NCBI GenBank assembly: GCA_044360075.1
Contig: JBIKLA010000002.1
Coordinates: forward strand, 124,001 to 188,000
DNA from: OMII01 sp947467385
Lineage (GTDB): Bacteria; Bdellovibrionota_C; UBA2361; OMII01
DNA: 64,000 nt
Direction of reading: 5' to 3'
Position 1 is the stretch's first letter. Every line of letters starts with the position of its first letter. Under the pieces are notes generated by a model. That model had not been told where the DNA came from and ran no database searches. It saw nothing but the letters and a program-made list of their open reading frames with translations. Position numbers and translations under genes: made by a program. Below are positions 1-8,031 of this stretch, piece after piece.

Positions 1-50
1 AGCCGTTCACGGGTACGTTCACGTTCAGGGGGAGGGGTATGGGAATGGGG
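1..50. repeat. Partial copy of the GTTCACGT/G-tract repeat, cut by the window edge
   Basis: The first bases combine GTTCACGGGTACGTTCACGTT with a G-rich run (GGGGGAGGGGTATGGG). The same arrangement recurs at 6131-6415 and 9024-9150. It lies just past the 3' end of the bactofilin gene, so it is intergenic like the other copies. Confidence 0.6.
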
Positions 51-74
51 ATAGAAATAAAACGGGCAAAAGCC

Positions 75-581
75 CTACGACCGGTTGCCCACCGACAGCT
101 GAGCCCCACCGATCATTCCGCCCGGCACAACCGACAGACTTGGGGTCTCAACAGCACCCCGAAGGATGCCGCCAGCCTTCACCTCGACAGCTATACGGGC
201 AAGGACAGGCCCCTCGACAAGCCCCTCAACGACCAGCTCGCCAACCAAAGCTGGGGAGCTAAGGGTTCCGCCCGGGCGGACGTAGACCTCCTGGGCGACC
301 AGCTCGGGTCCAGCCAGCTCTCCATCAACGACGACGGGACGGGAGGTTGAAACTGAGCCGGTTATCTTATAACCCTTTGGAATATTGTAAGCCCCCGCGA
401 TCTTTTCCGTCGGGGTTGTGCCGAGGATAGACGGACCGCTCACCGTGTCGGTATTGCGCGGGGTGGTGGAAGGCAGCGTAGCGGACGGCGGGGTAATCGC
501 CTGGGCTGCCGCACCCTCTCCGAGAGAAAAAGAGCCTGGAGAGGTCGGTAGAGTTGCGCGTTTTTTCAGTGGCCAAACCAT
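75..581 (-). CDS. Bactofilin family cytoskeletal protein
   Basis: The C-terminal two thirds is a run of short valine- and glycine-rich beta repeats (such as GSVSTSRPVVVDGEL, GELVVEGLVEGPV, VEVKAGGILRG). This pattern is typical of the bactofilin (DUF583) right-handed beta-helix, which forms polymers that scaffold cell shape or envelope enzymes. The N-terminal part is low-complexity and Ser/Thr/Pro-rich, as in family tails. I chose the methionine of MVWPLKK as the start, giving 168 residues, because the frame upstream (open to 743) has no bactofilin-like character. No clear ribosome binding site decides it. The neighbouring divergent gene is a peptidoglycan transpeptidase, a plausible functional association because several bactofilins recruit cell-wall enzymes. 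Confidence 0.75.
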   Translation of the reverse strand: MVWPLKKRATLPTSPGSFSLGEGAAAQAITPPSATLPSTTPRNTDTVSGPSILGTTPTEKIAGAYNIPKGYKITGSVSTSRPVVVDGELAGPELVAQEVYVRPGGTLSSPALVGELVVEGLVEGPVLARIAVEVKAGGILRGAVETPSLSVVPGGMIGGAQLSVGNRS

Positions 582-805
582 ACCCGCAGGTGTACTGCAC
601 CTCGCCACAGACAGCAAGAATTCGTTGGTCGAGTTCACCCGAATTTGCCCACACGCCGGACTCATCCTGCTCAAAAAAGAGTCGCCCCATCTGTCTCGAT
701 CAGATTTATGGGGGTTGTTCAACAAAGCACTTTCAGTGCACATTTAACGATTACTGCTTCTGTTTCAGGGCTCCCCTAAGGACTTCGTTGGTTTTTGCTG
801 GCTTA

Positions 806-857
806 GGGTCTCCGTCAGACCCTCTTCCGGCATCAAACCGGTAGCATGCCGGTTTTT
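806..857 (+). terminator. Two hairpins, the second like an intrinsic terminator
   Basis: GGGTCT (806-811) pairs with AGACCC (817-822). AAACCGG (835-841) pairs with CCGGTTT (849-855), followed by a five-T run (853-857). On the plus strand this has the shape of a Rho-independent terminator. The only gene upstream is on the minus strand, so it may end a short leader or small RNA ahead of the transpeptidase gene. Confidence 0.45.
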
Positions 858-935
858 AGCTCCCGATTGTTGTGCGATCGGCTGCGGAATTCGATAAGGA
901 GCAGTGCTTGAGAGTTTTGGGGCACAGGGTATTAA

Positions 936-2432
936 GTGCGTAAATTCGGGCACATACAACACAGCTATTTGACCCCCGGCACCTTTGGGGAGCTGCTGCG
1001 CCGAGTCGGCCTGGGTCTCGGAGCACTGCTGCTTGGACTACTCCCCGTGCCCACTTCAGCCTTTGCGGCCGACTCTCCGAAGGGCGGCTCTTATAACGTG
1101 ATCTCTGCCGATGACCCGATCGCCCGGACCAACTCAGAGATTATCGCGCTGGAATCCAGCGGCTCGATCGACGTAAAGAGCCGCGCAGTGGGCGTCGGTC
1201 GGGTGTATCCCCCACCGCAGCTTGATCGCATCTCGGTCACCTCGAACGGCACGGCCCTCAAGCTCTCGAAGCGCCCAAAGTTTGAGACCCGCCTCGGTGA
1301 CAAGTACGCGCACCTCACCAACAACGGCAACTACCTGTTCTACACCCTCGACCCAGAGCTGCAGGACTTCGTCACAAGCGTTGTAAACGATGCGCAGGCG
1401 AGCCACGTCGCCATCGTGGCGATGAATCCGCGCACGGGAGAGATCCTCGCCATCGCCGGAAAGTCCAAGACCGTCGCAGACGTCGAGTACCACGCCGGAT
1501 TCCCCGCCGCCTCGCTCTTTAAGGTCATCACCGCAGCGGCAGCGGTTGAGCAGGCAGGCGTTCGGCCCGACACCGTTATCAACTTCCGCGGAGGAACGTA
1601 CACCCTTAACGAGTGGAACTACATTCCAGATTCGCGCCGCGATCGCCAGTCGATGAGTGTTGCCGATGCGCTCGGCCGCTCGTGCAATCCGGTGTTCGGG
1701 CACCTCGGTTCGCGCTACCTTAACGGCTCGATCCTCACGCGCTACGCTCATCTCTTCGGCTTTAACCGCTCCCTTGATCTTGAGGCTCCCCTTCCGGCCA
1801 GCCGCGCGTCAATCCCAACAGACAATCTGTACGAGCTGAGCCGGACCGCTGCCGGGTTCGGTGAGATCCGCATCAGTCCGGTGCATGCAGCAACCATCAC
1901 GTCGGCCATCGCAAACGGGGGCCTAATGCCACGGCCCCAGCTCGTCGACCGGATTGTGTCGCCCGATGGTGAGACGATACACGACACCTCGCCGGACATG
2001 ATCCAGCGAATCGTGCAGCCGCGCACGGCAGACACGCTTATGGAGATGATGGAGCATACAACCACCATCGGCACGAGCCGGCGGGAATTTATGCGCGGCA
2101 ACACCCCGACCCTTGGCAGCTTCCGCGTCTCCGGCAAAACAGGAACCCTCCGCGGGACCGACCCTGTGGGCCTAAACAACTGGTTCATCGGCGCCGGGCC
2201 AACGAACAACCCGCAACTCGCCATCGCTGTCATCACGGTCGATCCACGCTTCTCCTCAAAGGCATCGCACCTCGGGCGCCTCGTGTTCCAGAAGTACTTT
2301 AACCTCGTGCCGGTTGCACCCGTGGCGGCCCAGCCAAAAACGTACCACTCATCAAAAGCGAAAAAGGCTATGGTGAAGTACGCAGCCTCGAAGAAGTCTT
2401 ACAAGAAGAGCTACTCGAAGAAGAAGCGCTAA
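936..2432 (+). CDS. Penicillin-binding protein transpeptidase
   Basis: This is a DD-transpeptidase that crosslinks peptidoglycan in the periplasm. The penicillin-binding signature is complete: SLFK (S-x-x-K) near residue 193, SCN near 249 and KTGT near 401. An N-terminal hydrophobic stretch at about residues 23-45 (LGLGALLLGLLPVPTSAFA) is a signal peptide or membrane anchor. No glycosyltransferase domain is visible, so it is monofunctional, at 498 residues. The last 25 residues are strongly basic and Lys/Ser/Tyr-rich (KKSYKKSYSKKKR), an unusual tail that could bind wall polymers or nucleic acid. The start is GTG at 936. The divergent bactofilin neighbour could be a scaffold partner. Confidence 0.9.
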   Translation: MRKFGHIQHSYLTPGTFGELLRRVGLGLGALLLGLLPVPTSAFAADSPKGGSYNVISADDPIARTNSEIIALESSGSIDVKSRAVGVGRVYPPPQLDRISVTSNGTALKLSKRPKFETRLGDKYAHLTNNGNYLFYTLDPELQDFVTSVVNDAQASHVAIVAMNPRTGEILAIAGKSKTVADVEYHAGFPAASLFKVITAAAAVEQAGVRPDTVINFRGGTYTLNEWNYIPDSRRDRQSMSVADALGRSCNPVFGHLGSRYLNGSILTRYAHLFGFNRSLDLEAPLPASRASIPTDNLYELSRTAAGFGEIRISPVHAATITSAIANGGLMPRPQLVDRIVSPDGETIHDTSPDMIQRIVQPRTADTLMEMMEHTTTIGTSRREFMRGNTPTLGSFRVSGKTGTLRGTDPVGLNNWFIGAGPTNNPQLAIAVITVDPRFSSKASHLGRLVFQKYFNLVPVAPVAAQPKTYHSSKAKKAMVKYAASKKSYKKSYSKKKR

Positions 2433-2455
2433 GGCTGCCCCCCAAGCGCATCACC

Positions 2456-4273
2456 CTATGCAGCCGGAAAATAGAGCGAAATGTTGGTTCCCGCCTGCCT
2501 GCGCGACGCGACAGTGACAGTGCCCCCATGCTTTTTCATGACCGACTTGGCCATAAGCATGCTTAAGCCAAGTCCGCGCCCAAGGCTGCCAGCCTTGCCG
2601 GCTTGCGGCGCCTGAAACACCGACTGTGGTGCGGTCGCGTCAAATCCCTCTCCGTGATCGATCAAGCTCACACGACCATACGTTCCGGGGTGCAGGTCGA
2701 GGGCTCGGGCCTCATCGCGAAGCTCGACCCGCTCAACATGAAAGAGAATGAAGCGCTCGGGCAGGCCATGCATGGCGTCGAGCGCGTTCTCGCACAGCTC
2801 AAGCAGCATCTGTACAACGGTGAAGTCGGCAACCTCAACCTCGACATCGCTAGGCGCGACAACCTCGATGAGGCATTCGGCACCGTGGGCGCTTGCCAGC
2901 AGCTCCACAACCGCCTCCACACACGAGAGGAGCGTCTTGCGCGTGCGGGCAGTGTCCCCCTCGCCGGCGACAGCGATCAGGCGCTTTGAGAGAGCTAGCC
3001 CGCGGTTGGTCGCCTTTCGCAGGATCTCAAGCAGATCATCTACGCTCGACTTGCCGTCCCTGCCGCTCGTTTTCTGGGCGATAAGGGTGGCACACCCAAG
3101 GATTGATCCAAGCAGCGCGTTGAAGTCATGTCCGAGAGTTCCTGAGACCCTGCTCAGGACCTCAAGCTCTCCGTGGTCGTTCGCTTTCACGCTACCTGTA
3201 TGGGCAGTGCTGTCGCCAGGGCTCTTGGCAGGCCGACCGTGCTGCGAGATCCACTCCGCAGCCTTTTCGAGTGAAGAGGCTTCGTAGTCAGCCTTCGCGT
3301 CACAGATGCCGTCATCGCCTCCCCGGCCGGTCTTCACAAGCACCGTCCCGCATCCACCGTTCTTGCCAAGCTGCACATCCGAGCTCATGTCCCCGATCAC
3401 AAAGCTTCGCGCCAGATCCACATTGAGGTCCTGCTCAGCCCGCGCCAGGAATCGCGTGGCCGGCTTTCTGCAGTCGCACCCGTCTGCCTTGGAGTGCGGG
3501 CAAAAATAGATTCGGTCGATGGCGAGCCCGCTGCGCGAGGCTTGCTTCATCATCTCGCGATTCACGGCGAAGAAATCCTCGCGGGAGAAGTACCCGAGCC
3601 CGATGCCGGGCTGGTTAGTGACGATGATGATGCGATAGCCAAGATCCCGAAGCTTCTTGAGCGCTGCAAAGCTTTCGGGGATCTCCTTAAAGAGTTTTGG
3701 ATCACTGAGGTACTCGACGTGCTCGTTGATCGTGCCATCCCGGTCGACAAACACGGCTGGACGGCGCTCGTACTTAGTCTCAAGACCACCCTCGGTGCGG
3801 GCCGACGCTGAGATGCGCTCGATGATGTCGGTTGTTGAGAGTCCCGCCCGGAACGGGACGAGCTGAACTCGCCCCCCATACTCCTCTACGAGGGCCTTAG
3901 ACGACAGCTGCTCCGCCGAGTAGTCCCCAGCCTTGAGATACAGATCCGGCTTTAGCAGCTGGACGTTAGTGTTGTTGTTGCTCTCATCGAAGACGAAGAC
4001 AGCATCGATGGCCTGTAGACCAGCCAGGACCTCTGCACGCTGGCCCTCGCCGTTGACCGGCCGCAAGTCGCCCTTGTTGGCCTTAACCGACGAGTCCGAA
4101 TTGACGCCGACGATGAGCACGTCGACCTGAGCACGGGCAGTCTCTAGGTACTCTACGTGACCCGGGTGAACGATATCGAACACCCCCGACGTGAAACCGA
4201 CCCGCTTGCCGGCCGCCCGGTGCGCCTCGCGCAGCTTAATGGCCTCGTCCCTGGTGACTATCTTCGCTTTCAT
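2456..4273 (-). CDS. RfaE2-GmhB-histidine kinase three-domain fusion protein
   Basis: Three complete modules sit in one 605-residue chain. Residues 25-155 are an RfaE2/HldE-type nucleotidyltransferase with the HPGH motif at 36-39, which makes ADP-heptose from heptose 1-phosphate. Residues 173-335 are a GmhB-type heptose bisphosphate phosphatase, with the HAD nucleophile motif DRDGT (177-181) and the zinc-binding C-x-H...C-x-C at 258-268. Residues 370-605 are a histidine kinase core, with the H-box GHDFN (His382), N-box LELCENALDAM, the glycine box DHGEG, and GRGLGLSM. The first two activities are successive-pathway enzymes of LPS heptose synthesis. The kinase part has no obvious sensor domain other than the enzymes. 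The frame is open upstream to a TTG at 4336. I prefer the ATG of MKAKIV because homology begins there. No response regulator is adjacent. Confidence 0.85.
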   Translation of the reverse strand: MKAKIVTRDEAIKLREAHRAAGKRVGFTSGVFDIVHPGHVEYLETARAQVDVLIVGVNSDSSVKANKGDLRPVNGEGQRAEVLAGLQAIDAVFVFDESNNNTNVQLLKPDLYLKAGDYSAEQLSSKALVEEYGGRVQLVPFRAGLSTTDIIERISASARTEGGLETKYERRPAVFVDRDGTINEHVEYLSDPKLFKEIPESFAALKKLRDLGYRIIIVTNQPGIGLGYFSREDFFAVNREMMKQASRSGLAIDRIYFCPHSKADGCDCRKPATRFLARAEQDLNVDLARSFVIGDMSSDVQLGKNGGCGTVLVKTGRGGDDGICDAKADYEASSLEKAAEWISQHGRPAKSPGDSTAHTGSVKANDHGELEVLSRVSGTLGHDFNALLGSILGCATLIAQKTSGRDGKSSVDDLLEILRKATNRGLALSKRLIAVAGEGDTARTRKTLLSCVEAVVELLASAHGAECLIEVVAPSDVEVEVADFTVVQMLLELCENALDAMHGLPERFILFHVERVELRDEARALDLHPGTYGRVSLIDHGEGFDATAPQSVFQAPQAGKAGSLGRGLGLSMLMAKSVMKKHGGTVTVASRRQAGTNISLYFPAA

Positions 4274-4329
4274 CCCTGCGTACACGCCCCCCGCACTTAG
4301 CCCTCCTAATAGACCAACTTCCCCCTTTC

Positions 4330-4358
4330 TTGACAACGACCTGTTAGGGAAATACCGT
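4330..4358 (+). promoter_or_regulatory. Possible promoter for the peroxiredoxin gene
   Basis: A perfect -35 hexamer TTGACA (4330-4335) is followed after 17 bases by TACCGT, a poor -10 match. It lies 60 bases upstream of the peroxiredoxin start. The -10 is weak, so the call is tentative. Confidence 0.3.
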
Positions 4359-4395
4359 GCTCGCCGGCTGATTTATCCCTATCTAAGGAGTGACT

Positions 4396-4929
4396 ATGTT
4401 GACCATCGGAGACAAGCTTCCCCAGTTTTCGCTCAAGGCCTGCGTTTCGGCTGAGGCCGGCAGGGAGTTCCAAACCATTACCGAATCAACGCACTCGGAC
4501 TCGTGGAAGGTTCTCTTCTTCTGGCCCCTAGACTTTACCTTCGTCTGCCCGACCGAGATAATCGAGTTCGGTGAGAAGACCGCCGAGTTCAAGAAGCGCA
4601 AGTGCGAAGTCCTCGGGTGCAGCACCGATTCTGAGTACTCGCACCTCGCCTGGAGGAAGGAGAACCCCGACCTGACAGCCCTTCCCCTCCCCATGCTCGC
4701 GGACATCAAGCGCGAGCTCTCGACGAACCTCGGCATCCTGCACAAGGACGCCGGCATCTGCCTGCGCGCAACGTTTATCGTCGATCCCTCAAACACTATC
4801 CGCTGGGCCTCGGCGAACGACCTTCCGGTAGGCCGCAACGTTGACGAGGTGCTTCGCGTTCTCGATGCGCTTCAGACCGAGAAGCTTACCCCGTGCGGCT
4901 GGACGCCCGGCAAGAAGACCCTTAACTAG
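4396..4929 (+). CDS. Peroxiredoxin, AhpC/Prx1 type (2-Cys)
   Basis: This cytosolic thiol peroxidase reduces hydrogen and organic peroxides. The peroxidatic cysteine lies in DFTFVCPTE, and the resolving cysteine is in the C-terminal LTPCGW, the typical 2-Cys arrangement. Its length (177 residues) fits the family. AAGGAG at 4385-4390 sits five bases before the ATG at 4396, so I reject the GTG at 4390, which overlaps that ribosome binding site. No reductase (AhpF) or AhpD is adjacent, so it probably uses a thioredoxin-like donor encoded elsewhere. The divergent neighbour is the heptose/kinase fusion, and the short gap between them must hold both promoters. Confidence 0.92.
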   Translation: MLTIGDKLPQFSLKACVSAEAGREFQTITESTHSDSWKVLFFWPLDFTFVCPTEIIEFGEKTAEFKKRKCEVLGCSTDSEYSHLAWRKENPDLTALPLPMLADIKRELSTNLGILHKDAGICLRATFIVDPSNTIRWASANDLPVGRNVDEVLRVLDALQTEKLTPCGWTPGKKTLN

Positions 4930-4971
4930 TCGGTGAGACCGGGCTTGGCTGAAGTGAAGGCCAAAGCCCAA

Positions 4972-5026
4972 CGCGAAGAACGTGACGGAGAGCACGCGGA
5001 CAGCTGCTCTTCTCACGTTCTTCGCG
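4972..5026 (+). terminator. Long perfect hairpin after the peroxiredoxin gene
   Basis: CGCGAAGAACGTGA (4972-4985) is perfectly complementary to 5013-5026, a 14-bp stem. A further inner pairing joins AGAGCA (4989-4994) to TGCTCT (5005-5010). There is no T-run, so it may stabilise mRNA ends or separate the two transcripts rather than act as a classical terminator. Confidence 0.6.
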
Positions 5027-5033
5027 CTTATGC

Positions 5034-6134
5034 GTGACGACAATGCTGACAGGCAAGATGACAGACGCCTCACCAAGCCCGATTGTGCGCATTGAGCGGC
5101 ACATCATTGCCGAGATCCTATCGCCAGCGGCCCAAGCGCAATACGCCTCCGGCGATGTGAGCCACGCTGAGCTACGCCGCTACGCTCCAGAAATCGCAGC
5201 CCTCTCGCGCGCCTACACCGAGCACGCGGTGGGCAAGGCGCTTGCCGGCCCAATCAAGGGATCCCTAGCCGCCGAAGCGTATGCGCTCTACTACACGCCG
5301 ATTAACGCCGCCAAAATCATCCATCTCCTGCCGCAACTCTCACTCCCAAGGGAGAACCTTCGGCTGCTTGATTTCGGAAGCGGCCCCGGCACGGCAGCCT
5401 TGGCGTTCCTTGCCGGAATGGAGTGCTCACTTGATGTGCACTGCGTTGAGACATCGGCGGCGATGCGCCTCACTGCTCAGAAACTTCTAGGGTCGTGGCG
5501 CGGCGCATCCTCCGTGGCGCGACTATCGGCCACAGCCTCGCTTCGAGACACTGGCGAGGGCCAATTCGATGTCATCGTGGCGGCGAACTCTTTGGCTGAA
5601 CTGGGCGAGAAGCAGGCGGAGCTCATGCTCTCGGAGCTCACGGCACGGCTCGCGCCGGACGGCGTGCTCATGCTTCTTGAGCCGGGACAGCAGGCCCATA
5701 CCCGCCGCCTTATGCGGATTCGTGATTCCTTGGCCCAGAGCCTCACTCCTATATACCCGTGCACGACGGCCGGGCCCTGCCCCATGTTGGCGTCCTCCGA
5801 GAGCGACTGGTGCCACACCTCGCTCACATGGCAACAGCCACCGCTGAGCCGCCAGCTCGATGCGCTGCTCGGCTTCAATAAGCACCGCATCAAGTTCTCG
5901 GCCTTCATCTTCCAGCGCGGAGCGGTGCTGCGCGAGGGTGTGCGCATCGTTGTCGCACCAGAGAAAACGCCTCGCGGCATCGCCGTTACTGTGTGCGGGC
6001 CAAGCGGAGAGTACGGACCAGTGCTGATTCGCAAAGGCGAGCGCTCACAGGGCACGAAAGCTCTTGAGAGAGCCGCGGTGTTCGATCGCTTAATTCTTAC
6101 TGGGGATGGGGAGTATTTGAAAGCTCAGCCGTGA
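5034..6134 (+). CDS. Rsm22/METTL17-like ribosome-associated methyltransferase
   Basis: A SAM-dependent methyltransferase fold is visible (motif I LLDFGSGPGTAALAF; motif IV-like FDVIVAANSLAEL). It is followed by a cysteine cluster (YPC, GPC, DWC at about residues 243-262, then VCGPSGEYG near 322). That cysteine set and the overall order match the Rsm22 family, known from mitochondria as a Fe-S protein needed for small ribosomal subunit assembly; bacterial members are less studied. The length of 366 residues suits the family. GTG at 5034, ATG at 5043 and ATG at 5058 are all possible starts, and no strong ribosome binding site decides between them. It is a single gene, followed directly by the repeat element at 6131. 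Confidence 0.8.
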   Translation: MTTMLTGKMTDASPSPIVRIERHIIAEILSPAAQAQYASGDVSHAELRRYAPEIAALSRAYTEHAVGKALAGPIKGSLAAEAYALYYTPINAAKIIHLLPQLSLPRENLRLLDFGSGPGTAALAFLAGMECSLDVHCVETSAAMRLTAQKLLGSWRGASSVARLSATASLRDTGEGQFDVIVAANSLAELGEKQAELMLSELTARLAPDGVLMLLEPGQQAHTRRLMRIRDSLAQSLTPIYPCTTAGPCPMLASSESDWCHTSLTWQQPPLSRQLDALLGFNKHRIKFSAFIFQRGAVLREGVRIVVAPEKTPRGIAVTVCGPSGEYGPVLIRKGERSQGTKALERAAVFDRLILTGDGEYLKAQP

Positions 6135-6415
6135 ACGTGAACCTACCCCTACCCCTACACGCACACATACCCGTTCCCGTTCACGGGTACGTTCACGTGC
6201 AGGGGTACGGGTAGGGGGAAGGGTACGGGGAGGGGAACGGGGCAAACTCCGCCCAAACCAGCGACCCCGTGCACGTAAACGTGAACCTACCCCTACCCTT
6301 ATCCCTGTCCCTCCCCCTCCCCCTACACGTACACGTTCTGTTCACGGGTACGTTCACGTTCACGTGCAGGGGTACGGGTAGGGGGAAGGGTACGGGGAGG
6401 GGAACGGGGCAAACA
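6131..6415. repeat. Double palindromic G-tract/C-tract repeat element
   Basis: There are two tandem units. Each begins with GTGAACGTGAACCTACCCCT and ends with GTTCACGTGCAGGGGTACGG continuing into seven G-tracts. The 56 bases at 6191-6246 appear identical to 6358-6413. The 5' halves (C-rich) are roughly inverted copies of the 3' halves (G-rich), so each unit can fold into a large hairpin or a G-quadruplex. Related copies lie at 1-50 and 9024-9150. Together with the short stretch up to 6548 it fills the 414-base gap between genes. Short open frames inside are low-complexity translations of the repeat. Confidence 0.8.
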
Positions 6416-6548
6416 CCCCCCAACCCATCGATAACACCCGCATTAAGACCTTTCGCTCTTAACCCTTTAGTAATTATAAGGTTATGCCGACCCTTCCAGG
6501 TGCCCATAACAGGGCAAGGGGACTCGGTACTGGGATTTTGGGGAAGGG

Positions 6549-8006
6549 ATGCCAAGCAAGCTCCAGCTAAAGCTGTTGTCGACGTCCGGTGAGTTGCTCA
6601 ACGTGATCAACTGCACCTCTGGCCGCGTGTGCGTCTTTCGCGGCAACACCCCGAGCGACCTACGCCCATACCAGCGCGCGCTGATTGGAACGCACGGCAA
6701 GGAAAAGATCTCAGTCAACGTCGATGGCAAGGACTATAACTCCGAGGAGCATAACGTCCTGGGCCTCGGTGAGGCTGCTCCGCACAGCGGCATGACAGTG
6801 CGACAATTCTTCGCGAGGTGCGGAGTCCAGGATGAGAGCCTCGCTTCTCTCCTCTCGTCGTATGGGCTTGATGGTGTTGCCGACATGAAGTGCTCGACGC
6901 TGTCGCCCGACCAGGAGCGCCGAGTCCGCATCCTCTTTTCCATTTCGCAGCCAGACAAGGTGCTCGTGGCGAACGAGCCGTTCGAGCACATCACGAGCCA
7001 GTGGAAAGAGCGTTTCGCCGAGCTTCTGCTCGACTTCGCACGGCTCAAGAGCGGCCTTGTGGTGATCCCGAGCCTGTCGTATCGGCCCGAGTGCTGGATC
7101 GACAACTCTCTCGTCGCCCGTATCGAGGTTGGACAGTCAATTCAGCGCACGATCGGCTTTGGGCAGGCGGGCTCAGAGGCAAACGAGATGATCGAGGAGC
7201 TGCGCCGCAAGATTCAGGCGGACGAGCGCGGAGAGCAGCGGGAGACCCGGCCCCAGGCCGCGATGATGTCTGGGGCAGCTGCGATCGGGGCTATGGGAAG
7301 GCCCGAGGAATTAGTGCCTCCGCCATCGGACTTTGCGCTCATTAAGGCGTGGCTAACGAGCAGCGACAGCATGGCTTTCAAGATCGTCAGCTCGCTGCTG
7401 GCTGCCGGAGTCGGAGTTGGTAGCGCGCTGTTCGTGGTCCAAATGCTCTCCGATATGCCCGCGGATGCCCCGCCATCGCAGGTAGCATCGGTTAAACAGC
7501 CGCTGCAGCCTGCAAGCGCCAAGAACGATCAGCCCCAGGGCCAGATCGATTCGGCGGTGAACAACGCTAGCGTCCAGGCACCACAGGACGGCGGCGGATC
7601 GGCTGGATCGCTCAAGCAAGACAAGCCAGCGACTCGCTACATCCTCGACGGCTACGCCGAGATGATTAAGGCGTCGATTATCAACACGGCGCACGGGAAC
7701 GCCGGCGAGGTCGCAGCCCCTGCTCAACAGAACGCCCCGGAGCAGAGGGAAGCGGCCAAGAGCGGAAACTTCTACAGCCTCCTTGAGCAGGCAGGCTCCT
7801 CAACGTCCGGCGACGGCGGCGCAAGCGCCCCGCCTCCAGCGTATGAGCAGGAGGAGGAGGAGGAGGAGTACAATTCCGATCCAGTGGCGGAGGCCGCGCT
7901 TGACCCAACTGAGGAGGACCAGCGCCGCGAGGAGATCCGCTCCAAATTCCTTGAGGCGATTCGTGCCGCAGCCGAGCGCCGCGAGGCCACGATGGACGAG
8001 GAGTAG
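6549..8006 (+). CDS. Membrane-anchored ABC-like pseudo-ATPase
   Basis: The first 220 residues keep the order of an ABC nucleotide-binding domain but not its chemistry. The P-loop region (VFRGNTPSDLRPYQRALIG) has no G-x-x-G-K-S/T. A signature-like stretch STLSPDQERRVRIL is followed by a Walker B-like KVLVANEPFEHI in which the Asp is Asn. A hydrophobic segment at about residues 280-300 (FKIVSSLLAAGVGVGSALFV) then crosses the membrane. The remainder is disordered, Ala/Pro/Gln-rich and highly acidic (a run of eight consecutive acidic codons near residue 435), ending in a charged helix. I infer a non-catalytic, membrane-tethered ABC relative. I do not recognise a named family. G-rich sequence (GGGAAGGG) immediately precedes the ATG. 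Confidence 0.6.
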   Translation: MPSKLQLKLLSTSGELLNVINCTSGRVCVFRGNTPSDLRPYQRALIGTHGKEKISVNVDGKDYNSEEHNVLGLGEAAPHSGMTVRQFFARCGVQDESLASLLSSYGLDGVADMKCSTLSPDQERRVRILFSISQPDKVLVANEPFEHITSQWKERFAELLLDFARLKSGLVVIPSLSYRPECWIDNSLVARIEVGQSIQRTIGFGQAGSEANEMIEELRRKIQADERGEQRETRPQAAMMSGAAAIGAMGRPEELVPPPSDFALIKAWLTSSDSMAFKIVSSLLAAGVGVGSALFVVQMLSDMPADAPPSQVASVKQPLQPASAKNDQPQGQIDSAVNNASVQAPQDGGGSAGSLKQDKPATRYILDGYAEMIKASIINTAHGNAGEVAAPAQQNAPEQREAAKSGNFYSLLEQAGSSTSGDGGASAPPPAYEQEEEEEEYNSDPVAEAALDPTEEDQRREEIRSKFLEAIRAAAERREATMDEE

Positions 8007-8031
8007 CGCTCGCCAAGACCTAGCGGAAGCC

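Noticed and set aside
6131..6415. Possible CRISPR array
   Set aside because: Only two repeats with no unique spacers of regular length; the repeats are themselves composed of inverted G/C tracts and there are no cas genes nearby.
6193..6592. Open frames on both strands within the repeat element (proline/valine-rich or threonine-rich)
   Set aside because: They are translations of the repeat itself, with no domain, no ribosome binding site and no similarity to known proteins.
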